This document shows positions 23,764 to 34,968 of a DNA stretch of 64,000 nucleotides, piece by piece. This DNA is from Saxidomus purpurata (taxonomy: Eukaryota; Mollusca; Bivalvia; Venerida; Veneridae). The number at the start of each line of letters is the position of its first letter. The stretch's first letter is position 1. The translations under genes were made by a program, and so were the position numbers. The stretch is taken from assembly GCA_022818135.1 (NCBI GenBank), contig JAFMSR010000015.1, positions 28,928,144-28,992,143 on the forward strand, written 5' to 3'. The notes beneath the pieces are model-generated. The model saw nothing but the letters and a program-made list of their open reading frames with translations, had not been told where the DNA came from and ran no database searches.

Positions 23764-24607
23764 TCAGCTGAGCAATTGGGGCCTGGTAGCATTGTAGCGC
23801 CCATCAAATGACAGGTCCAGGTGATTCGGGTTGGCTTGTCCCTGCTCCCGGTTATGTTGAATCACAAGCTGCCGTTTCACCACCATATCTTCATTATTAA
23901 GTTGCACAGTATTCAGGCTAGCACGGTTTACCAGAGTCTGCATGTGACTTTTGGATGGTGGTGGAATGTCCATTGATGATAGCAATAGATTTGCCTTTTC
24001 AACACCAATGGCTGTGTCCTGGAGTGCTGAAGCAAGCAGCATGTTGATAGCAGTGCCTTTTGTGTCACGGCATCTGAACATTGTAAGTCTCCATTTTACT
24101 AGAGATATACCCACATGACATGCATTTAAATTGCAGCATGGAGCCCAACCCCTGTTTCAGCTCACTCCATAATGTAATACTTAACTGTGCACACTTAACA
24201 GGTCGGTGTTCTCTGAAGACAGTGTTCATTACAGCAATGACCCGATCCAAGTTCATAACTCTATTGCCAAGCAGCTCATTATCTTCCTTTTTCAGGTCTG
24301 GACGTGGTCTAAGTGCTGGCCTCTGGGAGCCCCCACCTGCTTGATCTTGGACTACATGCCCATCTGAAGTACCTGTGCATTTGGTTGCAACTGTACCATG
24401 AATGAGGTAAGCTGGTGATACCTTATGTCCTTTCTGGAATTGCCGTCCCGAGCGACGTCTCTTTATTTTTCCCTTAGCCATATCAAATAAAGCCTTACTC
24501 TGAAATCTTACTACTATCTGCTGTATGACTTGGAAATTAAATGTCTTCTTTTTGTTATTTTCAAGATTCTTATCTAAGTAAAAAGGTACTAGTCTAACTC
24601 TTTGCAA
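23764..24607 (-). pseudogene. Mutator-like transposase fragment, frameshifted
   Basis: Two minus-strand frames overlap at 24065-24114. The upstream one (24607-24065) has a basic start (KGKIKRRRSGRQFQKGHK) and a zinc-ribbon-like CMSCGYIS. The downstream one (24114-23764) continues with CRDTKGTAINMLLASALQDT, GVEKANLLLSSMDIPPPSKS and DLSFDGRYNATR. These match, from memory of the family, the invertebrate Mutator-like transposase domain (zinc ribbon, IPxPS motif, then a DGRYN block with the first catalytic Asp). A one-frame shift near 24105 breaks the protein, and it stops soon after DGRYNATR, so later catalytic residues are absent. Not functional. Terminal repeats were not found. Confidence 0.6.
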
Positions 24608-24619
24608 ATCAGGGATTGT

Positions 24620-25180
24620 AATGCTGTTTTAACAGGTGCTTATCTCTAATAATCCTTTTTGATCTTAATTGATATCATTTGCAAATAGTGTGGGGGATAT
24701 TGGTGTGCTTTTAACTTTCATTAATTGCTCAAAATAATCCAGTCTTTGTTGTCATTCTGTGTTTTTGCCCCAAGTTCATCAAAAAGATGTGTTTTATTAG
24801 CATATTTTGGCAAACATTTGACAATTTTTACCAAATTTGGTCTGTTTTTTCACTAAAATACCATATATGACACACCATCTTATGCATTGTAAGGCTTAAT
24901 CTTTCATAATGAAATACTACAACATCAACCAATTACACAAAATTTTATTTCATGAAAATCCATCAGATATTTTCAAGGAAACGGCCAATTTTGTAAAGGG
25001 ATTTTTGGTCACAAAATCCCTGGTTCCGAGCCAGCCTGTCCGCCAAATGGGCCATATATTTTAAAATGCTCCTGCGATACTGTGTCAGGTTTTAAATAAG
25101 AATGTTTTGTATTTTGTTTCTCGCAATACCCTAAATATCAAGAAAAAGAGTGAAACATTTAGCTGATTAAAATTTTTTGT
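24620..25180. other. Intergenic, nothing identified
   Basis: AT-rich; no gene or named repeat was supported. Confidence 0.4.
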
Positions 25181-25188
25181 GACATTTA

Positions 25189-25655
25189 GGTGTCGCACCG
25201 GTCAACAAGTACTTCCGGGTCGTTGTACCCTAGGAAGTAGTTCTTTGAAAATTTGAAGTCTCCATTTTAGAGCTGTCTGTGGATGGCTTGGTGAAATGTA
25301 AGTTGTATTTATTGTTGTTTTGTAAATATTTGGCCATTTCTCACTATAAGAGTTATTTTATTTGCCTTCTTCAGGACTACATTTTGTGAGTGAAGGGTCA
25401 TCATATTACTCCGTGCCGGCAGACATGACAGATGTGTATTGGAAATTTGTACAGTGCCTACAGATATTGAGTGATAGCAAAAAAATTCATTGGTGACCAT
25501 GTAACTTTTCTGGTGTAAATTGACTGTGATAATGTTGAAGAAGAGAAATATGGACAGCTGATTACTTGACTTTTGTTTTGAAAGTCACAGGGATTGTGCA
25601 AAGGTGCATCATTTACTATAGAATAAAGAAGGACAAAAATGACCGGTGCGACACC
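25189..25655. mobile_element. 467-bp element with 16-bp TIRs
   Basis: It starts GGTGTCGCACCGGTCA and ends with the exact inverse TGACCGGTGCGACACC. No matching target duplication is obvious (TTA on the left, ATT on the right). Inside is ACTTCCGGGT near 25210 and a donor-like GTAAGT at 25300. It has no transposase, so is probably a non-autonomous DNA transposon. Confidence 0.75.
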
Positions 25656-26255
25656 ATTGTTCAGTCAAGTGTGTCTGTACAATTTTAAGTGTCCCTTCCA
25701 TGGAAGGAACAATGATCAATATTTGTGTACAGTCGACTGGATTTCAGTGTGACATGCAGGGGTGTATGGTGATGTAGATAGTTTCTTCACTGTACCAGGG
25801 ATCATACATTAATAAATCCTGACTGCTCTGACCAGGGATCGAGGCCTTTGTTGTTAAAACTCGGTTATATTAGGACCTAGGTTGAAATTTTTCGTCATCA
25901 AATGAGTACAGTAATGTTTAGTCCGAGGAAGTGTCTCCTCATCCGGGTCCGGACTGGAGACCCAGACGGCCAGAGTCTCCACGTGTGGAGTACTGGGGTG
26001 GATTTGTCTCCACATCCAGCTCTATTCTTTTATCAAATTATGCTTACCGACGACCTATACTTTAAAATTATTGGCTATAGTTTTCCACTCTTGTAATGTA
26101 TCAATAAACTTAATTACTTTTGAAACATTTGCTTGACCAGAGTGAGAGAAAAAAACGGTGAATGGAAAATATAATTAATGTGTAATTATGACTTGTTTAC
26201 TTTCATTTTCTCCACCTTCATTTCACTTTATACATGAATCACGTACAATCCAATT

Positions 26256-27903
26256 TTTAGCTAGACTATTGGAAGAATAAGGAGACTATTGCACTCGCCC
26301 TGGCGTCGGTGTCGGCGTCTGCGTTGGTTAAAGTTTTTTATAAAGTCAAATATCTTGAATATTATCAAAGGTATTGACTTGAAACTCAATATATATCTTT
26401 ACCATCAGCATCTACACCTGAGAAAACAATCCCCATAACTCTGTTTTGATTTTTGACAGATTTATGCCCCTTTTTAACTTAGAACTTTTGGTTAAAGTTT
26501 TTTATGAAGTCAAATATCTTGAATACTGTCAAAGGTATTGACTTGAAACTCAATATATATCTTTACCATCAACATGTACACCTGGGGAAACAATCCCCAT
26601 AACTCTTTTTTGATTTTTGACAGATTTATGCCCCTTTTTAACTTAGAATTTTTGGTTAAAGATTTTTATAAAGTCAAATATCTTGAATTCTATCAAAGGT
26701 ATTGACTTGAAGCTCAAAATATATCTTTACCATCATCATCTTCACCTAAGGAAAAATTCCCATAAAGCTGTTTTGATTTTTGACAGATTTATGACCCTTT
26801 TTAACTTAGAACTTTTGGTTAAAGTTTTTTTATAAAGTCAAATATCTTGAATACTATCAAAGGTATTGACTTGAAACTCAATATATATCTTTACCATCAA
26901 AATCTACACCCGGGGAAACAATCCCCATAACTGTTTTGATTTTTGACAGATTTATGCCCCTTTTTAACTTTGAATTTTTGGTTAAAGATTTTTATAAAGT
27001 CAAATATCTTGAATTCATTCGAAGGTATTGACTTGAAACTCAAAATATATCTTTACCATCATCATCTACACCTAAGGAAATAATCCCCATAACTCTGGAT
27101 TTTTGACAGATTTATGTCCCTTTTCAACTTAGAATTTTAGTTAAAGATTTTTATAAAGTCTAATATCTTGAATACTATCGAACATATTGACTTGAAACTT
27201 AAAATGTATTTTACTACCAACATCTTCACCACTGTTTTTGATTTTTGACAGATTTATGTCCCTTTTTAACTTAGAATTTTTTCACAGTTTTTACCAGACT
27301 GAAATACTTGAAATGGCTTATTTTTGAAATGTCATAAAATAATTATGCAGCATGCAGCAGTTATGCTTTTTTAATTTTATGCATATCAATTTTGAAGTGT
27401 TACAAAGTTATTCATGATCAAATATACAAGGTCATGTATTTCTTTGAAATTATCCCCCACCGCCCCTCCCCTCCTCCCTCCAGTTGGCTTACAGAATCCA
27501 GGGTAAGGCTTTGAACGTAATGTTCATTTACAGAGGTCTTTGAACAAGTTTCATATCTTTGACCTTAATTCTTATAGACAATTACACAATAATGTGAAGC
27601 CGCAGTGGTAGCGCGTTCGCCTCAGGATCGAAGGGCCCCAGGTTCGATCCCTACCATAGCCATGTCGGTAGTGTCCTTGGGCAAGACACAATAATTCCAC
27701 ATTGCCTCTCTCTCTTCGAGGTTGATTCCATCTTGAATGAGTCTCGAGAGCGATTAATCTTAAGTTGTAATAACTTGTTTCGCAATCGAGAATAAATAAA
27801 TTAGTATAAACACAATACGCCAGTCCTGTTCTTAGATAAAAAAACAACATTTTACTGACAAGCTTTCGAATAGTCGAGCATGCTGTCATGAGACAGCTCT
27901 TGT
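26256..27903 (+). mobile_element. Family C tandem-repeat element, copy C1 (HINE-like)
   Basis: It starts TTTTAGCTAGACTATTGGAA and near its end carries the inverse TTCGAATAGTCGAGC, then the hairpin GCTGTC-ATGA-GACAGC (27882-27897) and terminus TCTTGT. The core is about six units of ~165 bp (TATCTTGAAT near 26350, 26515, 26681, 26846, 27006 and 27165). It is interrupted by a SINE at 27592-27809. No open frame of note. Confidence 0.8.
27584..27817 (+). mobile_element. 218-bp tRNA-derived SINE with 8-bp target duplication
   Basis: The SINE body is 27592-27809, flanked by ACACAATA at 27584-27591 and 27810-27817. The head has GCCGCAGTGGTAGCGCG and a perfect B box GGTTCGATCCC at 27641-27651. The tail is A/T-rich (AATAAATAAATTAG). 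The empty site is visible in copy C2 at about 43200-43210, which lacks the insert, so the SINE arrived after C1. Confidence 0.88.
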
Positions 27904-28031
27904 TTTATTTAATCCCGCCTTTCCATCTTGTGTTGCAATGGCAATTAAATGCAAACCGCCATAGGTGTTAAGTTATTCCATAAAGTTTTACTAATGTTCA
28001 CACCTCGTTCAATAGATATCCTCCCAGCCTG

Positions 28032-28907
28032 TTTTTATGCCCCCGAAGGGTGGCATATTAAAATCGCACCGTCCGTCCGTCTGTACGTCCCCACTTAAAA
28101 ATTTGTGTCTGGACTGGAACTCTGTTATGCATTGACGGATTTTAAAATAGCTTGGCACACATGTCTAGCACATCAAGACGACGTGTCACGTGCAAGACCC
28201 ACATCCCTACCTCAAAGGTGAAGGTCACACTTGGAGTATGAAGGTTATGGAATCCTCTATATATGCACACATTCGTGTCCGGACTGTAACTTTGTCATGC
28301 ATTGAAGGATTTTAAAATAACTTGGCACAAATGTCTAGCACATCAAGACGACGTGTCGCGTGCAAGACCCACGTCCCTAGCTCAAAGGTCAAGGTCATAC
28401 TTAGAGTTTGAAGGTAATGGATTCCTCTATATATGCATATATGCACACATTCGTGTCCGGACTGTAACTTTGTCATGCATTGAAGGATTTTAAAATAATT
28501 TGGCACAAATGTCTAGCACATCAAGACAACGTGTCGCGTGCAAGACCCACATCCCTACGACAAAGGTCAAGGTCACACTTAGAGTTTATAGGTAATTGAA
28601 TCCTGTATATATGCACACATTTGTGTCCGGACTATAACTTTATCATGCTTTGAAGGATTTTAAAATAACTTGGCACAAATGTCTAGCACATCAAGCAGAT
28701 GTGTCGCGTGCAAGACCCAAGTCCCTACCTCAAAGGTCAAGGTCACACTTAGTGTTTAAAGTAATGGAATACTGTATGCATGGTTACTCTGTCATGCATG
28801 GAAGGATTTTAAAATTACATAGCACATTTATTGAGCACATGGAGAGGACACAGACTGTGAGGCACCTCTTTCGGGGGCATTCGTCACTTGTGAGGGACAG
28901 CTCTTGT
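28032..28907 (+). mobile_element. Family A tandem-repeat element, copy A2
   Basis: It starts TTTTATGCCCCCGAAGGG, holds four 178-bp-type units, then CTTTCGGGGGCATTCG (inverse of the start), the hairpin TCACTTGTGA and AGCTCTTGT. It lies in the opposite orientation to A1 and immediately follows C1. Confidence 0.8.
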
Positions 28908-29000
28908 TTCATATAAATTACGTTTGCTGAAGTTCTTCAAACTGAAAATAGTAAATAATGAATATGCCCAAATTATCCAGAAAGCTGAATTCATCGCTGA

Positions 29001-29073
29001 GTCTCTGTAGTTTAGTGGTCTAGAACACTTTCCAATTAGGAAATGTGACCCTGGTTTAAATCCCAGCAGAGAC
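29001..29073 (+). tRNA. tRNA-like sequence, probably a pseudogene or SINE head
   Basis: The 73-nt segment has a perfect 7-bp acceptor pair (GTCTCTG with CAGAGAC), a D-arm-like TAGTTTAGTGGTCTAG and a T-arm-like GGTTTAAATCC. The anticodon region (CACTTTCCAATTAGGAAATG) does not form a normal stem with a 7-base loop, so no anticodon is assigned. A functional tRNA is unlikely. Confidence 0.45.
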
Positions 29074-29705
29074 GGTTAAAAATGATGACATGCTTTATGC
29101 ACCTTTGCTCAAATATCAACTCCTCTCAAATTTTACTATGCATTTTAAGGCAACTTTTGAAATAACATGTTTTTATTTCAGTGTAGCTATATTTTGTTAA
29201 TAATGCTTACACTTAATGAATTCTTATTTCTAGGTTTTGATTGCACTACGCTTCCTTGCAAAAGGATCCTTTTACTCTGAGTTAGCTGACATACATGGAG
29301 TCAGCAGGTGAACAGTTTGTGTCACTCTTGATGCTGTAATTAATGCAGTGAACAAGAACCTGGACAATATCAAGTTAGTTAAATGTTCCTATTTTCAGAG
29401 CTGTATTAAGTATGATTCACAATTAATATGTCCACATTGGGCATCTTTGAAGTTTGATTAGAAAACTGCACATTTATTTCAATGTATTTAAAAGAACTGC
29501 AAGTTCCATTTTAACCATTATAGAATTTCAAACATGTATAGGAGTATCTTCCAAAGTCAGTTGTTTTTTAAAATGTTTTACTTCAAACAGATAAATAGCA
29601 TGGTGGATGACAGACACTCTATAGATGCAGCATTGTTGTTATAGATCTAAAGTGTATCATTACTATATATAAGTTTTCAATATACATGTACTTAGTTATG
29701 AATAA

Positions 29706-30458
29706 TTAGCTTACCTAAGTGCTTAACATGACTTAATGTGATCACCTTGTGTCTGTCGTCTGTCCACGCTTAATCTTGTGTACATGAATGAAAATTGCAC
29801 AAAGTGCAAAAGTGAGCTACAATGTATTAGGATCGCATTCCGTCTGTCGTCCATCGTATGTCCATTAACATTTCCTTCAAACAACATCTCCTCTGGAACC
29901 ACTGGGCCAATGTTATTTAAACTTTCCTTGCATGAAGCCCTCTTAGTTGTTAAAATCTGAGCCAGGGGAGTCGGGGTCACTTGATTCCCATAAGCTTTTT
30001 TTTATACGAATTTATTTTAGTTTGATTACGAAGAAAGCTCCATAGCTTATTTAAACGCTCTCGAACACTCATTCCAGTTGTCATCACATTCGCGAGAGAG
30101 AGGCAGCAAGTTTTTCATCGCTGCTACCCAGCTGGGTAGACTGAGGCACTTGTGGTTTCAGTGTCTTTGCCCAACGACACACCTCGTGCTCCTGCTTGGA
30201 TTCGAACCCGGGACCTCCCGTTCCGGAAGCGAACGCCCTAACCACTGAGCTATCGAGGCCCATAAGCTTAATTATAGAGAAAACTGAAAAAATCTTCACT
30301 GAAACCACAAGGTCTGGTATTTGAAATGAAGTATTGTGTATCGGACAACTACGAAGATTGTTCCAATCAGGACCTTAGGTCATTTTTTTCCTTTTCTGCA
30401 AAACTATTATAACAAGTGGTAGCCAGGTGAGAGATAAAGACCATCTAGGCCCTCTTGT
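29706..30458 (+). mobile_element. Family B element, copy B6, split by a SINE
   Basis: It starts TTAGCTTACCTAAGTGC and ends with CCATCTAGGCCCTCTTGT at 30458. It lies in intron 1 of the Harbinger gene and contains the SINE 29998-30258. Confidence 0.65.
29987..30269 (-). mobile_element. 261-bp tRNA-derived SINE with 11-bp target duplication
   Basis: The body is 29998-30258 on the minus strand, flanked by CCCATAAGCTT at 29987-29997 and 30259-30269. The head reads GGGCCTCGATAGCTCAGTGG, with B box GGTTCGAATCC and an A-rich 3' tail. It is a different family from the SINE at 27592, with a different head and body. Confidence 0.9.
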
Positions 30459-30734
30459 CATTTGATCTTCATGACACTTGGTCATGGTTGTCTTAGTGAT
30501 TAAAACCTTGTGTATACCAAACAGGTGGCATAACAACCCAATCATCAAACACATTAGTCAGAATATTAGTGTGGATCACCTAGAATTAAAAACGATGCAA
30601 CCACATTAATCCAGATGAAATTTGTTGGTACTCTAGAAATAACATTTAAAAGCCAAACATTATGTAAATTTGTTAGGTGTGTCTTTTCAATGTCAAACAC
30701 AATGTTTATCAATGATATGTAGTCTGGGCTTGAA

Positions 30735-30799
30735 GTTTGGTCTAATAGGGTCACAAGTAGGTCATAGGTGAGCAATATAGGGCCATCTTGGACCTCTTG
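30735..30799 (+). mobile_element. Family B 3'-terminal fragment, copy B9
   Basis: GGTGAGCAATATAGGGCC and the hairpin/terminus GGCCATCTTGGACCTCTTGT end about 13 bp before the exon 2 acceptor of the Harbinger gene (30812), so the element's last bases form part of the acceptor's pyrimidine-rich region. Confidence 0.6.
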
Positions 30800-31178
30800 T
30801 ATCTTACTGAAGGTTCCCAAACGACCGACAAGAAGTAATTGCAACAAAGCTGGGTTTTTACAGAAGTTGTGGGCTTCCAACTGTGGTTGGTGCTGTGGAT
30901 GGGACAATGATTTCAATTCAAGCTCAAGTGGATAATGAACATGTTTATGTGTGTAGGAAAGCCTTTTAGGGTATCATGCCATCAATGTTCAGCAAGATGA
31001 GGTAACTGAAATATTAAACAGGCAACATACAATCTCAAATCACGGCAGTATAAAATTTGGACACTAGAAACACTCATGGGATTGATTTAAAACTGCTGTA
31101 TAGTCATTTAAATTACTGGTATCAAACAATCAGGTTAGATAACTCCTGATTGAATTTATTATAAATTATGGCCCTTGT

Positions 31179-32275
31179 TAAGCAGGTTTTTTGGAAAAAA
31201 CCTACTTATGAGAATGGCGATGTCGTATGTCGGGCGGGCAGGAGGGCGGGCATGCGGGCGTCAAATATTGGTTTTCGTTCGATAACTTAAGTTAGAAGTG
31301 ACCAATTACAATGAAACATGGTGTGTAGGTACATGTAGCTTGCGTGGAGACGCCACTTGGGGTTGCATTTGGGGTCACTAGGGTCAAGGTCAAGGTCACT
31401 GTTACTAAAAATAGAAAAACGGTTTCCGCTCAATAAGTCAAGCTAGGAGTGACCGATTACAATGAAACTTGGTGTGTAGGTAGCTTGCATGGAGACGCCG
31501 CTTGGGATTGCATTTGGGGTCACTAGGGTCAAGGTCACTGTTACTAAAAATAGAAATATGGTTTCCGCTCAATAACTCAAGTTAGGAGTGACCAATTACA
31601 ATGAAACTTGGTGTGTAGGTAGCTTGTGTGGAGAGGAAGCTTGGGATTGCATTTGGGGTCACTAGGGTCAAGGTTTAGGTCACTGTTTCTAAAAATAGAA
31701 AAATGGTTTCCGCTCAATAATTCAAGTTAGGAGTGACTAATTGCAATCAAACGCTGTGTGTAGGTAGCTTGTGTAGAGAGGAAGCTTGGGATTGCATTTG
31801 GGGTCACTAGGTTCAAGGTCAATGGCACTTACTAAAAATAGAAAAATGGTTTCTGCTCAATAACTTGAGTTAGGAGTGACCAATTGTAATGAAACTTGGT
31901 GTGTAGGTAGCTTGGGTGGAGAGGAAGCTTTGGGTCACTTGGGTCAAGGTAACTAGGGTCAAGGTCACTAGATTCAAGGTCAAGGTCACTCTTACTAAAA
32001 ATAGATTTTTATTTATTTTTTGTTTTTAGATTGTTTTAAGCAAAAAAACATTTCGGGATCAAGGTCACTAGGGTCAAGGTCACTGTTACTAAAAAAATTT
32101 AAAAAATTGTTATTAAATTGTAGCAAAAGAAAATTTTGGGTCAAGGTCACATGGGTCAAGGTCAAGGTCACTGTTACTAAAATAGGGGGGAGTCAAGGTG
32201 ACTGTTTTTTTTAATACTACAATTTCTGCAGGCGCCGTTTAAACCTGCTTTGGCGGCATTGCCGCGTCCTCTTGT
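31179..32275 (+). mobile_element. Family D tandem-repeat element, copy D1 (HINE-like)
   Basis: It starts TAAGCAGGTTTTTTGG. The inverse AAACCTGCTTTGGCGG lies near its end, then the hairpin GCGGCATTGCCGC (32253-32265) and CCTCTTGT. The core has ~140-150-bp units with GGAGTGACCAATTACAATG and GGTCACTAGGGTCAAGGTC, shrinking to short GGTCAAGGTCAC runs. The flanks ...GGCCCTTGT and TGAACTTGAG meet at T|T with no duplication. It sits in intron 2 of the Harbinger gene. Confidence 0.82.
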
Positions 32276-32289
32276 TGAACTTGAGAGAG

Positions 32290-33330
32290 TTTAGTTACAG
32301 TTTAATAACTCTTGTATCAATTTAATTCAAAATATGGCCCTTGTCAATGTAATATCCAAGATGAAAAATAGGTATGGGACTGCCAGGAGAGGGCATGGAG
32401 CTAGTTTTTTCTTCAATGAAGGCCATTTCCGTTGATTATTGTTTCATAATGCGTGCTACCTTACTACTGTAACACTAGCCTTTATAGCATTTTCCTTATA
32501 AGACTAACAAAAGACATTATTAAAAGCACTCTTTATTAATGTCATAAAATAACATGTAATCAATGTGAAAACAGTGCCACTTATTACAAGGTTGAAAGTT
32601 TGAAAAATAGAAAGTCCTGAAAGTGAGACTTGGAGCCATATCTGTAAGCAAAAGAAGATAACCCTGTGAAAATGTTTCTTGATTTGTACAGTGTACTTAG
32701 AAATTCCTAGTTAAAGTCTTGTGTGCATCTGGCAACTGCACAGGAAATGGGCCAATTTTTTAAAAATGCATGTAATGCAAACAACTGTATTAAAAGTTTT
32801 ATTAAAAAAACTTTTTAGTACATTTAATCTATGTATACAATATTGTCCAATTGTACCTTAAACCTTGGTCTGTAAAATTTTGGCATCTCATTTTTTGACC
32901 TTTTTTAAAAATATAAGTTACTTCATCTATAATGCAGATACATTTCCTTGACCCCTTTATAATAATACAAAATTGCATTGAAAATAAATATTTGACAGTT
33001 TGACAAGATTGACTCCTGTCTCAAGATAGTAAAAATGGCTAGATTTGTAAATATATTTTCTTCAACAGAATCACAACTTAGACACATGTATCTTAATTAG
33101 GAGAGCAAAATAAATCTGAAATATAAACTTTATTTTTTGACATAAAAGGTAATACTTTTGGCCCATTTACTGGGCAGCAGGCGATTTACCTGTATCATTA
33201 ACCATGTGAAGTATTAACTCTGCTGTATTATTCAGGGATATCAAACATTTTTTTTTACTGACAAAGTTTTGCTTCATTGGCAAGCACTGAAAAAAGTAAA
33301 GGGCACTGTCATACTGACAGCTCTTGCTTT
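32290..33330. other. Remainder of Harbinger intron 2
   Basis: AT-rich, with no further element recognised apart from older unit-like text near 32300-32345 that also precedes D1. Confidence 0.4.
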
Positions 33331-34968
33331 AATTTTTTTCAGATTTTTGGATGTAGTAAGTAATTGGCCAGGATCACAGCATGATGCCTTCATATTTGAC
33401 AATTGTGCTTTGAAGGTATTACTTTGCTTACTGTTCTTTTACATTACAATGGTCTAACATGAAACAATTAAACATGAACAGTTATGAACTTTTCATAACC
33501 TGCCAGCTTGAAACAAATTTATCTGTTCTTTCACTTAATTCAGACATATCTAGAGCAAAGCAATGTCAGGTACCTGTTAGGGGACAGTGGGTATCCTCTG
33601 CGAGGATACCTAATGACACCGTTATTAAGTCCAGCATCAAATGCTGAGCAGAAGTACAATGCGCAGCAGTCCACTGGCAGACAAGTTGTTGAAAAAAAGG
33701 CCTTTGGAGTGCTAAAATCAAGATTTAGGTGAGTTCAGTAAGTTTTTCTTCCATGTCAGACTGCAGAGCTAATGCTTTTTTGAATTTTCAGTATTAGTGC
33801 TTTGATTTTATATTAAGAAATGCTTTTATGACAGGCTTTGATTAAGGAGTTTACTGGATACTAGTAGTAAAAATTTTAAATAATTTGTATACAGACAACC
33901 TTTTACATTCTTGAAAAATAAGTGCATGAGAGATAAAAACTAAACAAAAAAGACATTTCAAATATCAGCAGCATGTATCAAGTAGGAGGTTTGAAAAGGA
34001 TTTGTATAATACAGAAACCACTCCTGGTATAACAAACAGCCGGATATAAAGAACAATTTCTCTCTCTCCGATATAACAAGCATATTTAACTGATCCCTAT
34101 GAGAATTTTATAAATGGAATTTACTGTATGTGCTATGACTAAATAAAAAGGTGATCACAGTCTTCTTGATTTCTTTTAGATGCCTTCATAAGAGTGGTGG
34201 ACATCTCCTTTTCAATCCTACTAAATGCTGTAAGACAGTTATAATATGTAAATCAAGTCTACTTCTAAATTTTGTTTCTGGTATTCATTACGCTTGATAT
34301 ACTTTTTAATGTCAATTCAATCTGTTGAAGAATTTTTTATTTTCACTGCATTGAAAAAGTGAAATATCAATTTTATTTCACTTGTATATTTCAGCATTTT
34401 ACATGAAAAAATAAATTTGACTTTATAAAACATATTCTTTCTACTGTTTGCATACAGAGACAATATCGTGAGTCATGTTGGAATTATCAATATCTTAGTT
34501 CTCACAAAGAAAACTATAAAACTCAGCATTCCCTTTTTGATTTTCTTTTTTTGTGGTTTATAGCCACTTTCCTTGTCACCTGTAAAATGCAGATTGATTA
34601 TTTATAAAAATTCAAGAACAATATTTTTTTATAGGCAAAAGAATGATGGATACCCATAACAGTATTCAACTACTTACAACATGTACTTTGTCTATGATAT
34701 TTATGGAATGAATCAATAAAAAAGTGTTTTGAACACAGACACCAAATTCCATAAAAAATAGATATTTTCTTCATGATCATTTTCATAAGGGTCATAAAAA
34801 AATTGCCTCAGTGGTAAAAAAGGATGGTCAATAGGGTTTCTGGATACATACTTTTTTAGGCATAAAGTAATAAACTATATATAGCTGAGATTGATTTATA
34901 GAAGTCATTTTTCTGTGATACTATTTAAATGTGATAAGTGTAAAGCTGTCTGTGATATTACATTTGTG

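Larger units (their letters stand above)
29234..34297 (+). pseudogene. PIF/Harbinger (HARBI1-type) transposase, multi-exon, decayed
   Basis: Five coding exons join in phase across GT-AG introns: 29234-29373, 30813-31001, 33343-33415, 33544-33728 and 34180-34297. Exon 1 gives VLIALRFLAKGSFYSELADI; exon 2 GLPTVVGAVDGTMI with the first catalytic Asp; exon 3 FLDVVSNWPGSQHDAFIF with the second Asp; exon 4 LLGDSGYPLRGYLMTP and VEKKAFGVLKSRF with the catalytic Glu; exon 5 RCLHKSGGHLLFNPTK. These are the diagnostic blocks of HARBI1-like DDE transposases (nuclear DNA cut-and-paste). Two breaks disable it: a TGA at 29309-29311 in exon 1 and a TAG with a local frame disturbance at 30967-31000 in exon 2. 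The N-terminal exon and the end after the fifth block are not found. Introns carry family B and D elements and a SINE. Either an old autonomous transposon or a once-domesticated gene now dead. Confidence 0.82.

Noticed and set aside
29001..29073. Functional tRNA gene
   Set aside because: The acceptor pairs well but the anticodon arm and T-arm are mispaired, so no anticodon can be assigned with confidence.
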